Origin: Ornithodoros turicata
Taxonomy: Eukaryota > Arthropoda > Arachnida > Ixodida > Argasidae
Direction: 5' to 3'
Assembly (NCBI RefSeq): GCF_037126465.1
Contig: NC_088206.1
Location: forward strand, 26,538,790 to 26,602,789
Length of the DNA: 64,000 nucleotides
Shown here: positions 10,301-21,845 of the stretch, piece by piece
How the letters are laid out: each line of letters opens with the position of its first letter
Numbering within the stretch: the stretch's first letter is position 1
Made by a program: the position numbers and the translations under genes
The notes under the pieces: generated by a model
The model's input: only the letters and a program-made list of their open reading frames with translations
Databases searched by the model: none
Told to the model about the DNA's origin: nothing

Positions 10301-11049
10301 CAACGTTTATATACAGCCCCGGTTGTGGGACGTAAGTATTTTTAGACCATGACGTAAACCAGCTAGCACGTGCGAGCGGGCGCATGTTCTACAATGCCGC
10401 AGTGAGTTAGCAATATGGCCTCATGCAAACAGTGGGGTGCGCCAAACGGTTTCGTAACCCCAGTGGAACTCCTCGTTAACGAAACTCCAAAAGCGTGGGG
10501 AGTACATGCCATTTTTTTCTCTTTTTGTTTACAGATAGCCTCCATCGTTCGAGAATGCAGGAACAAGCTACGAACAGGTGGCCAGCATACACACGGCTTG
10601 ACGCTTGCAGAGGGGTTTAGCAGTTTTCTTCTTTTCATTGTGTTCGGAGACATGTTCGGTGATGCAGAACAGTTTTACTTTTTTTGGTATATGATACAAG
10701 AAATAGGTTGCGCGGTTGGGACATGCATGTTTGAGAGTGGACTCGTGGTATCCCGAGACGACGCGCGTGTATGCTGGCCGCCTGTTTTATATAGCTTGTT
10801 CCTGCATTCTCGAACGATGGAGGCTTTCTGTAAACAAAAAGATAAAAAAATCGCATGTACTCCCTAATGGTTTACGGGGAGTTCCACTGGGGTTACGAAA
10901 CAGTCTGTCGCACCCCACTGTTTGCATGAGGCCATATTGCTAACCCACTGCGGCATGGTAGAACATGCGCCCGCTCGCACGTGCTAGCCGGTTTACGTCA
11001 TGGTCTAAAAATACTTACGTCCCACAACCGGGGCTGTATATAAACGTTG
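10301..11049. mobile_element. Foldback (long-TIR) MITE, 749 bp, TA target
   Basis: Arms of about 310 bases (10,301-10,605 and 10,755-11,049) are near-perfect reverse complements, separated by a 150-base loop. The ends read CAACGTTTATATACAGCCCC and its complement, and TA flanks both sides. A TA target and long palindromic arms are usual for non-autonomous Tc1/mariner-type elements. It sits in the spacer of the larger 9.48-13.32 kb inverted repeat. Confidence 0.8.
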
Positions 11050-11408
11050 TAAAATATGTATAACTCGTTCGAGATCTGCGCTTCAAGAAGCTACTTGTCT
11101 GAGATTCCTGAGCCGACTCCACAAGTATCCTTCGCGCAGAGAGCCGGGAAGGTGCTATTGTCCTCATCGTGAGGAAACCGAGCTAATATTTTCGATTCCA
11201 AAGAATGCAAAGCTTGACTTGCGCAAGATCGAAACGACGTACGGGAAGGCGGTATACTTAGGACTCCTGATGGAAAATGATACGTAAAGGTGCCCAATCG
11301 TTTCAAGCAGTTAGCAGATTTGGAATTAAGAAATGCGTCAGCTGTCGAATCTAACACTAGAGGAAGGAGTGATTCAAGGATGGTGAAAGACTCGCGTCCC
11401 CTGACATA
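11050..11408. other. Spacer, no recognised gene
   Basis: A minus-strand open frame spans 11,091-11,468. It overlaps the hAT MITE and matches no family I know. Nothing else is supportable. Confidence 0.4.
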
Positions 11409-11416
11409 ATCAGCAG

Positions 11417-11975
11417 CAGGGTTGTGGAGTTGCCACTCCGGGGTTGGAATGATTCCGGAATCATTCAAGATTTAGCAGAGCCCGGAATGGAATTGGAATG
11501 GCATGGCAGAAACTCTCCTGGGAATGGAATGGGAACGGAATTAGAAATTTTTCGCAGGCGGAATGGAATTGGAATGTAATGGTCTGGGTGCTATACAGTC
11601 AAGGGCGATGGTTTGGCTTTAAGAAAAAATAAAACCGAGATTTTGGCTTCACTAGTGTGAGGCCCTAAACCCCGCATCACTTGAACCAGTTACTTTAGTG
11701 GAAAACTCCTGTAATGATGATGCCAATGAACAGGAGGAGAGGAGGAGGGCGAAATAACCTTGTCTTTGTGCTTTTTCTGTGCTGGGTAATGTCAATCTCC
11801 TCTATAGCACTGCTGGGCTAGCTAGTACGGTTACCGGTCCTAATTATTTTGTTGGTGGAATTAAAGGAATGAGGAATGGGGTTGCCAAGCTATTCCAGGA
11901 GTGGGAATTGACCATGCCTTTTCATTCCTCGGAATAGAATTGGAATGGAATGGGTGATCCCATTCCGCAACCCTG
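11417..11975. mobile_element. hAT-type MITE with 8-bp target-site duplication
   Basis: The 559-bp element starts CAGGGTTGTGGA and ends TCCGCAACCCTG. It is flanked by identical ATCAGCAG octamers at 11409-11416 and 11976-11983. CAGGG ends and an 8-bp duplication define hAT elements. The interior has no transposase. It is rich in GGAATGGAATTGGAATGG-like repeats near both ends, presumably subterminal binding sites. Confidence 0.9.
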
Positions 11976-11983
11976 ATCAGCAG

Positions 11984-12424
11984 TGATGAGCCACATCTTC
12001 AAAAGTGTGAAGGCTGCGAGCGATTACCCGTAAATAAATACGTGTATTTTCCAATTTAAAAATACAGTGTGTCGCGTGAGCGGATTAGTTGGTATGTAAA
12101 CGCAGACTTGCAGCGCCTAAAAACTTTTTAAATGGACACGGAGAAAAGAGTGATTTTAGTGATACTTTAAGAGCTATTCCTACGCGGAGTACCTGTTAAA
12201 TAAGACATTTTGAGATATAAGTTGGAATTGTTTGAGCGCTATGTGGAAGAGGAGAACCCGTCGACGAGACAATCAGCCGGATCCTCGTGATGCGTGACTA
12301 TGCTAGAAAAAGAACCACACGACGTCGCCGATGGAAAGGAACGAGTTGTATCTACGTTAAAAGGCGTGCTTGCTAGAGTGTCGTAAATAAAGGACACCGT
12401 GTTTTTATGCCACAGACCACTTTT
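11984..12424. other. Spacer, no recognised gene
   Basis: AT-rich sequence inside the 9.48-13.32 kb inverted repeat. No motif was recognised. Confidence 0.4.
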
Positions 12425-13322
12425 TCATCTTTATTTATTTTAGCGACGAAATTATTGGAAAACAGGGAGAGAATGCTCTTCAACCGCAAATCAGGAGCGA
12501 AAATAGTTAATAAAGTTTGCACACATATTCATGTGTTTACTCAGTGTCCATACTAAAAAAAATCTGTGAATATGATTTAGTGTACGCCTTTTTACGACAA
12601 ACGTTCGCAACGTTCGCGCTAACTAAAGGCGCGAACTAATAACTCATTTGTTTGGACATGAACCAGCGCGCACGACCCAGAGAGCAAGTACCTGTTTCTG
12701 CGGAGGGAGGGGGGGGGGGGGGAGAGCAGCAACATCAGCGTCCTCACGCGTGGTAGTTTAGCGCGGCACCTTCGGTCGCGAGTGGGTTGCACTTGGTCGT
12801 TTTTTCTGTGGGTTTCGTTGCAGCTTTCATTGATGCCATACCGCTTGAAACACCATGCACAACCCGCTGATGTAACTGGCCCGGAATGACGCTGTGTAAT
12901 CTTCGCTGCAACCAACAGCTTGGATAGCCAGGAAGATAGACGAAACTTTTGTAGTAGAAACTTTTGGGCATCAAAATCATTGCCATTGCCATCACCATCA
13001 AAACCATTACCATTGGGCATCAAATCTATTTTTGATGCAAAAAACGTTTATTTTACCGAAGCCCCATCACCACCACCACCACCACCACCACCGAAGCGTT
13101 GTATAATCCTTAGATTAGTATGGACATGGATGTGTGTGCGAACTTTGTATGCTATTTTTCACTCCTGATTTGCGGTTGAAGAGCATTCTCTTCCTGTTTT
13201 CCAATAATCTCGTCGCTAAAATCAATAAAGAAGACGAAAACGTTGTTTGTGGCGTAAAAACACGCTGTCCTTTATTTACAACACTAGAACTTGGATAACC
13301 CCATTTGGAACTTCTTGGAAAC
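12425..13322. repeat. Right arm of the 3.8-kb long inverted repeat
   Basis: This is the reverse complement of 9,479-10,275. Differences from the left arm are a 14-base poly-G run near 12,708 and imperfect (CCATTG)n and (CAC)n tracts at 12,960-13,090. Both are typical slippage products. A (CA)n tract follows the arm at 13,324. Confidence 0.75.
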
Positions 13323-14105
13323 CAACACACACACACACACAAACATTGGATGGTGATGGGGTGGGCGATTCACCGCCGCTGAGGCGGTACACTGCCCTAT
13401 TTCGCGTTGGGAGAGGACGGAGGGATGATGATGGGGGCTTTCAAAGAGCCGTCGCCAGACCGGTGGAGCACAAGTACTCCGCCAGAAGACGATGGCCCTG
13501 CGTCTGGTGGGCAGCGTTCGACCACGGACCGAGGATCTTCGCTAGGTTGAACGGCCGCTTGTCAATGCGTTGCATAGAGACTTCCATTAGTGCACGCTCG
13601 TGGTGGTATTGCCCACAAGCCAGGATGACGTGGCTGAGGTCATTAGCGAACACTGAATATGTGTGCGAAATATCTTGGTCCAACTGTTCGTAGTTTTTTA
13701 GAAAACATTTTTTTTAGTTCCCACGCCCGCCCGTCAGACGTCGGTGCGCACGGGCGCACCGACGTCACTGCTCTCGGTTTATCTGTCTTTGGCTTGGCAT
13801 GGACTCTTGGCTTGGCCGCTTGGCTTCTTTCGTTTCGTCCTCTGTGCATCGTACATAAGCGAACAGCTGTTATGTTATTGCTAAGCCGGAAACAAAGCAT
13901 GTGAATATTTTTTTTTGTACAGCTTTGTACGTTTGGAAAGTGCACTTCCTTGTTCTGACCTTGCCTTTTATGGGCTGGAGCAGTATGATACGTGATATGC
14001 CACGGCGTAGTTGTCGAGAATGCGACGGTGCTACGCTGTTAGAACAATTCATCGGAGCATTCAAGTGTTGCCTATCGGTACGAAATCGTCTGATGAAAAT
14101 CTGAG
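13323..14105. other. No recognised gene; perfect hairpin at 13737-13766
   Basis: The block contains a perfect 13-bp stem (GACGTCGGTGCGC and its complement) with a 4-base loop. No tail of T residues makes it look like a terminator. The rest has no recognisable gene. Confidence 0.5.
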
Positions 14106-14809
14106 ATGGCCGACACACAAATTTTGAACTTGGCACGGCAAGTTCAAAGGCATATCAAGGCAAAAAACAAGAGCGAAAAGGTAAGTCGAGGTTCAGATAT
14201 AAAAATAGCAAGCTTCATGAATCGATTGTGCAGCTGTCCTACAGCACTTACTCTGATATAACCACGATTAACGACACAACAGTATTCATAATCTAGCTTG
14301 TGAATTACCACAGGTGCACGCTGAAGGCGGAAATGAAGCAGGATTTGGCTTGCATCTGGTTCATGATGAAATTGCTGACACGTTAGTTGCAGTCTAGCTG
14401 CCACCAACAGGTATGACAATGTGATGTTATAATTTGAGTAGTCACCTAGTCACCTATATCTTCCGCTTTTCATGGGCGCTCTCATGCAGACAACTTGACA
14501 CCACTCTTAAATCTGCCATCAACGTTACAACCTGTGCTTTCAGGGTGGAAAACAAAGGTCGCCATTCCGATTAGCTGCTATCTCCCAGTTCAAGCACTTT
14601 TACTGTCTGGACACTGGTTCACTGTCTGATATAAAAGGTATGTTACATTAGTTCAGTTAATTTGTCTTTTGTACATTTTTGTTACTGTTACCTGGATTAC
14701 TGTTGAACATACAATCCTTTCTGACACGCAGAAGCTGATGTCGTCTCTGACAACGTTTTAGAATTTTCACTGTCATCAACGTCCATTGAGGAAGGTGGCT
14801 TTACTATCT
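14106..14809 (+). pseudogene. Unrecognised exon-like series with canonical splice sites
   Basis: Four blocks have good GT-AG borders: 14106-14180 (starts MADTQILNLARQVQRHIKAK, donor GTAAGT), 14314-14410, 14544-14637 (acceptor TTTCAG, donor GTATGT) and 14732-14809 (donor GTGAGT). The reading frame does not carry through. Block two has an in-frame TAG (TLVAV then stop), and blocks two and three join out of phase. This may be a decayed transposon gene or a host gene fragment. I recognise no domain. Confidence 0.3.
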
Positions 14810-15164
14810 GTGAGTGTTTGATTGAAGAATAACCCAGAATTCATGTTAACATTGTCTACTCTTATTAATTCACTGTCTCTGTTCGAAGAGCTAAGAAAAA
14901 TGGGAACTATTTATTTGTCACAACTTCACACTGGATAGTGGTACTGGATTGGCATGTAAGCTAAAATACCTGAACTCTACAATACTTGTGTTGAACTTGG
15001 TGCATTACTGTTTGCAATGCCACATTCTTTACATTTTTAGTGGGTCAACTGCACAAATACTGTGTGCATACTGCATACATGCTGTTCAATAGGCAAAAAT
15101 ACCTGAGCAGTGCTGTGTAGTCTCTTTATCCAAAGTCCATAATCTTACTGCAAACTCACAGTGC

Positions 15165-15900
15165 ATAGAACAGCAATGTGCTGGTATCCTGCGATAGAGA
15201 TTCACGACAGAAAGAAGACTGTTGAGAGCATCTAAATTTTAATGAGACGAGACTTTCGTGCACAAGGCTGCTCTTGTTAATGTCTAACGTGAAGTTACAA
15301 AATCCCAGAATATATAAAACATGTTGTAAGGTAGAGAGCGAGGGTTGGTACAGACATAAAAATAAATATACAAACATATATAATAAAATAAAAAGGGGGT
15401 ACAACTCTATCAGTTTCTAGCCGGCAAGGGATGAGTTGACAAGACACTGTAGCACTGTTTCCCTGAATGTGTCGCCCGTAAATGCCTTTTGTACTAAATA
15501 CTTATCTGGCCGCCGTGGTCATTCATGTATTATGCTACACAACTCATCCCTTGTCTGTTTGAAACTGATGGCATCATACCCTCTTTTATTTTATTATACT
15601 ATGTTTGTATTTTTATTTGTATATTTCTACCAACCCTCGCTCTACTTACTCTCTACCTTACAACATTACGTATATAATGGCAAAAGGGCAAGGGTGCAGG
15701 CCAGCTGGTACACGGTGAAAAAAATTTGGAACCCGAGAAAAGGACAGAGGAGGGACGACACGACACGTTCTCGACGTTCTCGGGTTCCAAATTTTTTTCA
15801 CCATGTCTTATATATTCTGGAATTTTGTAACTTGATGTTAGACGTGAAGAAGTACAGCCTTCTCTGCGAAAGTCTTCTTTCTGTTGTGCACAATCATTAT
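15165..15900. repeat. Inverted repeat with a hairpin insertion in one arm
   Basis: 15,165-15,435 pairs in reverse complement with 15,538-15,895. The right arm is split at about 15,676-15,805 by a 130-base insert with its own inverted ends (GAAAAAAATTTGGAACCCGA and complement). That insert includes the phrase GGACAGAGGAGGGACGACAC. It is probably a foldback element plus a secondary insertion. Confidence 0.65.
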
Positions 15901-16307
15901 AAAGTAAACATGACTATCCATTTCTTGTCAATAAAGCCTTTTTCTTTTTTTTTTCTGCAGTGGTGAGCAACCGTAGGGACACATGCAAGAAAGGGATGTC
16001 TTTGGGATGACAAACCCTCATCACCTCAAAAGGATACAGTGGTTGATGAATGGTTCATGTTCTCAAGCACATGGAAACTTCAACAAATAATTCATGAAAA
16101 AGCCAGTCAGTGCTAGCAGCAGCAATTGAAGGTGGACCGTCCTGCTATCAGTCAGGGATGTTATATTTCAGGCACTCATTGACTTTTGGTGAATTACTTG
16201 TTGACTTTGTCCCAAGGTGGAGCTCGCCAGAGCGCATTTGCCTATCTGTTAATGTTGCGGCGTGTGTTGTGTTTTCCTCTTTGTGTGTTCCAGACTCAGA
16301 ACGGTTA
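15901..16307. other. No recognised gene
   Basis: Sequence between the inverted repeat and the pogo element. A pyrimidine tract ending TTTTTTTCTGCAG at about 15,960 resembles a splice acceptor, but no convincing exon follows. Confidence 0.35.
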
Positions 16308-18226
16308 CCGTATTTTCACGCGTATTAGCCGCGGCTTATGCGCGAATTTTTTTTTTCGCGGACGCTCTGCGGCTTATCCGCGGTGCGGCTTATCTGATGA
16401 CTATTTTTTCCTGGTATTTTCCCAATACCCTGGATAAAACGAAAGGCCCGGCAGTGCGTCATGTTTTTCGGAACAAGACCGCCCTGCGAGTGCACGAACA
16501 ATACCGAACAGGGGCGGGTCCACATTTGAGTGGACTGACCTTCCGAATACATTCCCCCACGCAGCTTTAAGAAAAGGGGGTGACAGTGAATCATGTCTCA
16601 TGGAACACCACTAACCCGTCAATCCACGAAAAACACGCAACAAGGGCACAATCCGATCTTAGTAGAACACTAGAACTGACCTCCTTTGTTATACATCATG
16701 CCGACACCGGAATGTGGACCACAGGGTTTATGGCCTTCCTTTCGGTCTCCTTTGTCGGCAGACCCGCGGGAAGGGTTCAATCCACCTGACATCTGGATAA
16801 AACGTGGTCAGCTAAGCGTCAGTTCTCAGTTGACTAGAGCAGCAGCATTCGTGGACACCGGCACGGCAGTTAGAGGTGAGGCATGGCTCCAACGAGGAGG
16901 CACAGCTACGACAGCGGCTTCAAACTAAAAGTCGTCGACTTTGCGGACCAGTACGGGAACAGGGCAGCTGGCAGGGAGTACGGCGTCGACGAGCGTTGCG
17001 TCAGAAACTGGAGGAAGATGGTATCGACACTGAAGGGAGTTCCAAAAACAAAGAAAGCCCAGCGCCATGGACTTCCTAGTTGGCCAGCGTTGGAAAAAGT
17101 CTTAGTGACATGGATCCACACGGCACGAGAGAATTTTCGCGCTATCTCAACGGTTGCAATTCGCCTCAAGGCAAAGCAGCTCGCCGACGAAATGGGCATC
17201 AGTGATTTCATTGGAGGACCATCGTGGTGCTCAAGGTTTATGGAACGAAACCACCTCAGCGTTCGCGCACGGACAACAGTGGGCCAGACACTTCCTCACG
17301 AGTGGGAAGAAAAGGTGAGAAACTTCCGAAAGTACGTAGAAACTGCCTCTGTGGACGCTTCGATTGTGGCCAACCTCGACGAAGTGGCGCTCACCTTCGA
17401 CATGCCTATGGGACGGACAGTTGATGAAAGAGGAAAGAAAACAATTCATATTTCTACAAACAATGCAGAAAAGTCTTCGTTTACGCTTGTACTGTGCTGC
17501 ACGGCGACGGGAGGAAAAGTTCCGCCCATGATCATTTTCAAGCGCAAGACTATCCCGAAAGAAGAATTTCCAAAGGGTGTGATCGTACGTGCCAACGAAA
17601 AAGGATGGATGAATGAGGAAATGATGAATGTGTGGATTGAAGAATGCTGGAACAGACGTGGCATTTTCAATCCGAAGAGCGTGCTTATAATGGACTCTAT
17701 GCGGGCACATTTGTGTGATACCGTAAAGGACTCTTTGCGGAAAGTACGAACGGACATTTGCATAATTCCTGGCGGACTAACAAAAGTGCTGCAACCGCTC
17801 GACGTTGGAGTTAACAAGATCTTTAAGGACCACAGTCGCAAGGAGTGGGAAACATGGATGCAGTGTGGCGAAAGAACATTCACGGCAAGCGGTCGAAGCC
17901 GCCGTGCTACGTACGCCCAAGTGGCCCAGTGGGTGGACTCATCCTGGAGGAGCATCTCGGCGGAAGTTATTAATACAGCTTTCAGAAAATGTCTTAGTGA
18001 GCCGCTCTGTAATATTTCTGATGCTAGCCTCTCATCTGTCGAATAAATGATACCCGTTTTCACAGCGATAAAGTCTCCATTGATTTTGTATGTGCATCAC
18101 TGGTTTAGCGCACAAAGCAGTCGCGTCGTATTACCCGCGGCTTATCTGCAAAAACATTTTCAAAATGTATCTAAAAACGAGTCCTGCGGCTTATCTGCGG
18201 TGCGGCTAATACGCGTGAAAATACGG
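16308..18226 (+). mobile_element. Complete pogo-type DNA transposon (1.9 kb)
   Basis: The ends are perfect 25-bp inverted repeats (16308-16332 and 18202-18226, starting CCGTATTTTCACGCG), flanked by TA at 16306-16307 and 18227-18228. One open transposase gene fills the centre. GCGGCTTAT occurs at 16331, 16369, 16385, 18137 and 18186, all in the same orientation, as likely subterminal binding sites. Identical ends and an undamaged gene suggest recent insertion. Confidence 0.93.
16883..18046 (+). CDS. pogo-family transposase, intact
   Basis: A single-exon 387-residue protein. It begins with a Psq/CENP-B-type helix-turn-helix (about 8-50, with FKLKVVDFA and RNW) and a second CENP-B-like DNA-binding module (about 65-130, WSCRFMERN-like WCSRFMERNHLS). 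A DDE_1 catalytic domain follows. The catalytic triad is visible as D166 (ANLDEVAL), D271 (VLIMDSMRAH) and D307 (LTKVLQPLDVGVNK), a spacing normal for pogo/Tigger proteins. The length is somewhat shorter than many Tigger proteins because of a short C-terminal tail. The start at 16883 is the first ATG in frame and gives the expected N-terminus. No stop or frameshift is seen, so it may still be functional or mobilise MITEs with the same ends. A host-domesticated copy is unlikely because the TIRs are intact. Confidence 0.92.
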   Translation: MAPTRRHSYDSGFKLKVVDFADQYGNRAAGREYGVDERCVRNWRKMVSTLKGVPKTKKAQRHGLPSWPALEKVLVTWIHTARENFRAISTVAIRLKAKQLADEMGISDFIGGPSWCSRFMERNHLSVRARTTVGQTLPHEWEEKVRNFRKYVETASVDASIVANLDEVALTFDMPMGRTVDERGKKTIHISTNNAEKSSFTLVLCCTATGGKVPPMIIFKRKTIPKEEFPKGVIVRANEKGWMNEEMMNVWIEECWNRRGIFNPKSVLIMDSMRAHLCDTVKDSLRKVRTDICIIPGGLTKVLQPLDVGVNKIFKDHSRKEWETWMQCGERTFTASGRSRRATYAQVAQWVDSSWRSISAEVINTAFRKCLSEPLCNISDASLSSVE

Positions 18227-19488
18227 TACTTTGGATCAGGTCAGGTACGTTTCATTTAGACATGGCAAACAGAAAGTAGTGTTTCTCAACACAACTTAGC
18301 AGTGACCTTCATGCATTACTGCTGCGGCCATTATGCGTGAATGGAAAGCTGCACATTATGTTCACTCTACTTTTATCGTGTGCTATGTAATCTTGTTCAA
18401 GTTCTGTCAAACGAGCGTGTAATGCTATCATATAGTTCAGTACTTCCTTTAAGTGGGATGAATGGCAGTGCATGAATGCAGGAAGGAAACTGTCATGTTA
18501 TGGCAAGTGTTTATGTATTGCACATTTCACTAATTTTATTTCTTAGCTTTCGCTGGCGTATGGTGTCAAGCCATGTTATATTAATTTGGAACATGTTCAT
18601 TTTAGTAGCTAGAGCAGCTGTTACACAGTGAGAACATAGCTCATGTGTGTTTGTCTTTTCCACCGCTGCCCTTGGTTTTCCTCCCTGATTCTACACATGT
18701 CAGGGATAGGTTTCAGGACCGGTAGTTCCAGCCAAGTGAGAACTGCTTTTCAGGGGATCATCACGCTGGCAGATGAAACATATGGTTTAAATTATTTGCA
18801 GGACAGGAATTGCGTAGCTTCACACAAATACTACTACTACGACGTAAGAGTGGTTTCAAATCTAGCTTTCTTGTGTTCTTGAAAAGGGGTAGTTTGTATC
18901 TGAGAGCCATAGTGAAACACAGGCAGCCAAGGACTGACTTTGGATGCCCTCGAGAAACTTGGCAACACATTACAGGGACCCTGGAGGCTGCCTAAATTTC
19001 CAGAACACAGAGATCAAGGCTGCGTTTAAACAACAAGTGGTTAGAGAAATCCAAGACAGTTGCATGTGTAAGCAGTCCGCGGTTGGATTTGCTTCTGTCC
19101 GAGATACGTTATCTCAAAGGGGACGCACGGGCACACTCAGAATCATACTAGGGTTGCCTGTGAAATAGAATGAGGAGATGGGGAAGATATATAACCCCTT
19201 TTTCTTGTCTGTTATTCTGTTGGTTAAATTGTCATTTGTTTAGCAACATATATGTGTATATTCCAGGGTCTGCTAATAAATATATCAGTTGAAAGCTAGC
19301 AGTCGCATTGTAGCTGTCTCGTCCGGTCCTTGGCTGCTTGTGTTTCACTATGGCCACGTTTGCTATTGCAAAAAAAGAAAAAAAAAAGCATAGAAAACCA
19401 CGAAAACAGCAACCTGGAAAGCTCCCTGTTCTAGTGCTCACATGGAGGCAATGCAATGAGGTAACATGTTTCATTCATGAACTGTACA
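18227..19488. other. No recognised gene
   Basis: A short inverted pair, 18,912-18,936 against about 19,322-19,350 (CAGCCAAGGAC and complement), brackets 400 bases. Open frames are short and unrecognised. Confidence 0.4.
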
Positions 19489-19579
19489 TAGTACACTCTG
19501 AGAAAAAAGGGAGTCAAAAACACTCCTTTGTCGGGGCAAAAAGCTGTAACTCCCAGGTGCAAAATTTTAGGCTTCTGAG

Positions 19580-20063
19580 GAGTTACCTTAACTCCAGGAC
19601 AAGAGGGAGTAAGGTTAAAAACCCACAGCGGAGTTCCGTTAACCCCCTGTTGCGGAGTATATTAAGCACCTCTGAGGGAGTTGAGCTAAACCCTGTCACA
19701 GAGTATAATAAACACCCCCCATGGTGTAGGGTTCAACCTGTGACAGAGTATACTGAACACCTCTGACAGAGTTGGGTTAATCCATATGCTGGAGTATGAT
19801 GGACCCCTCCAATGGTGTTGGGTTAACCCTTGTCACAGAGTATATTAAACACCTCTGATGGACTCAGGTTAAACCATGTGATGGAGTACACTAAACACCT
19901 TCAATGGAGTTAGGCTAACTCCCATGGAAGAGCATACTAAAAGCCTGTGAGGGAGCTTATCAAACACTTGTGGGGGAGTATATGAAATGCCAGTGAGGGA
20001 GTATAGTAAGCTCTGATGATGGAGTTATGTTAACCCCGATAGTGGAGTCCAACTAACCCCCAA
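19580..20063. repeat. 23-bp tandem array (~20 units)
   Basis: Units start with GAGT (rarely GTGT or GACT) at an almost invariant 23-base spacing from about 19,654 to 20,063, and 24-28 bases before that. Odd and even units differ (GAGTATATTAAACACC against GAGTTGGGTTAACCC), implying an original 46-bp dimer. The array lies just inside the left end of the 5.8-kb element. A short degenerate counterpart lies inside its right end (25,160-25,300). Confidence 0.9.
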
Positions 20064-20259
20064 TAGACGATATGCATAAATCCCAGGCGCCAGTGCGATG
20101 CAGTGTCTTGGGAGCCTGTTCATTCCCTGGCGCTTCCTTCTCCTTCCTGATGGCATCAGGTTCGGAATGAGGGAGAGAAGGATGGTGCCAAAGGAACGAA
20201 CAGGCTCACAAGATGTACCGCATTGCACTGGCATCTGGGATTTATGCATATCGTCTATT
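20062..20259. repeat. Small foldback element at the edge of the array
   Basis: The outer 30-odd bases (AATAGACGATATGCATAAAT and on, against the complement at 20,228-20,259) pair, and a second block pairs AGCCTGTTC with GAACAGGCT. The size is about 200 bp. It interrupts the last 23-bp unit, so it probably inserted there. Confidence 0.7.
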
Positions 20260-20739
20260 ACAGGGTGAAAATAAACCTCTAATGACGACTAGCTTCCTCA
20301 AATTCTTCCAGGACGCACAGCATGACCCTACAGTGCACTCAAAAGCACCACCGCAGTCTTTAATTTTGAAAGAACGTTCCCAAGCAGCACAAAGGACCGG
20401 GGCGAAGCCGGTCCAGCATCGGGAAAGAATCCTACAAAGTCGGGGGCATGCCACCAGCCGATACCGGTCCTTCCTCCAGTTTGCAACACCGGGATGATTA
20501 AGGACCGACATCGGCAGCAAGTATTCGGTCCCAGCAGGTCCCCGGCGGATCCCCGATAATGCTGGCAGGGGCTCCCCCCATGCATATTTACCCCCCCCCA
20601 TGCATATTTTGGCATTAATATGCTTATTTTTAATAATTACAATAATTTTGAGTGTAAACAGTGTGTGTAGAGCCCAACATTTTATTTTCGGAGAGGAAAT
20701 AGACTGACACAACACTTGGAGCACCTCAATAGACTAAAC

Positions 20740-21345
20740 GACGAGTGGTGTACACTAAGCAGTCTGCCTGCATCATCCAATGCATGCCAATTGTGTCTGA
20801 AATGAAAAACAAAAAAAGAGGGGTATACAGAAATATGCAGCATGTCCGCATAACTACTGTCATTGCCAATGTAGCCTGAAAAGAAAAGGGTGGAAATGGT
20901 CTACCGTAATATCCAGCCTGCCTGCGTAACCACTGGCCCTTCAATGGTGTCTCAAAAGGGGGGGGGAACGTACACAGTAAGAGTTGGTCTCTGAAAGGAA
21001 ACAAAAAAGGTATGCGGTAGTAGGCAGTCTGCCTAACCACTTGCACTTCGGCAATGGCCCTGGAAGAAATGAACGGCTTGTAGCATTAATATTAGACGTA
21101 ACGGTAAAATTGCTGCATGGTGGGAAATGGTATACAGTAATATGCAGCCTGCCTGCGTAACCACTCGCACGTCAACAGTGTCTCAAAAGAAAGAAAAAGT
21201 ATACAGCAAGAGGCGGTCTGCCTGTCCAAGTGGTGGTGCCTCAAAGAAAACGAAGTTATGCAGTAATAGGCAGTCTGCCTATCTGCTCACGCTTCAGTAC
21301 TGCCCAGACACAAAAATGAATGGCATGTAACATTAGACGTAACGA
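20740..21345. repeat. Imperfect ~90-bp tandem repeats
   Basis: A block with GGTATACAGTAATATGCAG, then CCTGCCTGCGTAACCACT, then TCAATGGTGTCTCAAAA recurs about six times with variation. GCCTGCCT and CAGTCTGCCT cores mark each unit. The pattern suggests a decaying minisatellite inside the 4.0-kb element. Confidence 0.65.
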
Positions 21346-21719
21346 AACAATTGCTGCACTTCAGCACAAAATAGTATGTGCACGGTACGTGGAATGAGCT
21401 TTATCAAAAATGGTAAAATGCACAGCGTAGGGATTACGAAACTCAAGAGTTACCAAGAGAAAATTTAAATTATGAAAAAATGACAAAGCCAACGACTGGG
21501 AGAAATGCAAGTCCAGGAAAGAGAAAATAGTTCACATCCAGCGCCTTTGGTGCAAATGACTAGCAATTACTACAACGAAAACTGTAAAAAATGACAGCTG
21601 ACCGGGACTAGAGCTGACAGTCAATGGTGTGCGCATATTCAGCGTTCCTTCACAAAAACGTCAATAAGCAAAAAAAAAACATGGTCAAGGAGAAGCATCC
21701 CTATTGAAAAAAAAAGCGA

Positions 21720-21845
21720 CATCAGGTCTGATGTTAACATCACAGCTGCTCTGATGATGTTAACATCAGAGCTGCGCTGGCTGATGCTCACATCAGAGCT
21801 GTCTTGATGCTGATGTTGACATGAGAGCTGCATTGATGCTGGTTA
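21720..21845. repeat. Short tandem repeat, ~36-40 bp units
   Basis: Units containing GATGTTAACATCAGAGCTG recur three to four times. Each unit holds the palindrome GATGTTAACATC, so the tract can form small cruciforms. Confidence 0.65.

Noticed and set aside
12700..12722. G-quadruplex regulatory element
   Set aside because: It is an interrupted poly-G slippage tract present in only one arm of an inverted repeat, with no gene beside it.
13737..13766. Rho-independent terminator
   Set aside because: The stem is perfect but the genome is eukaryotic and no T tract follows.
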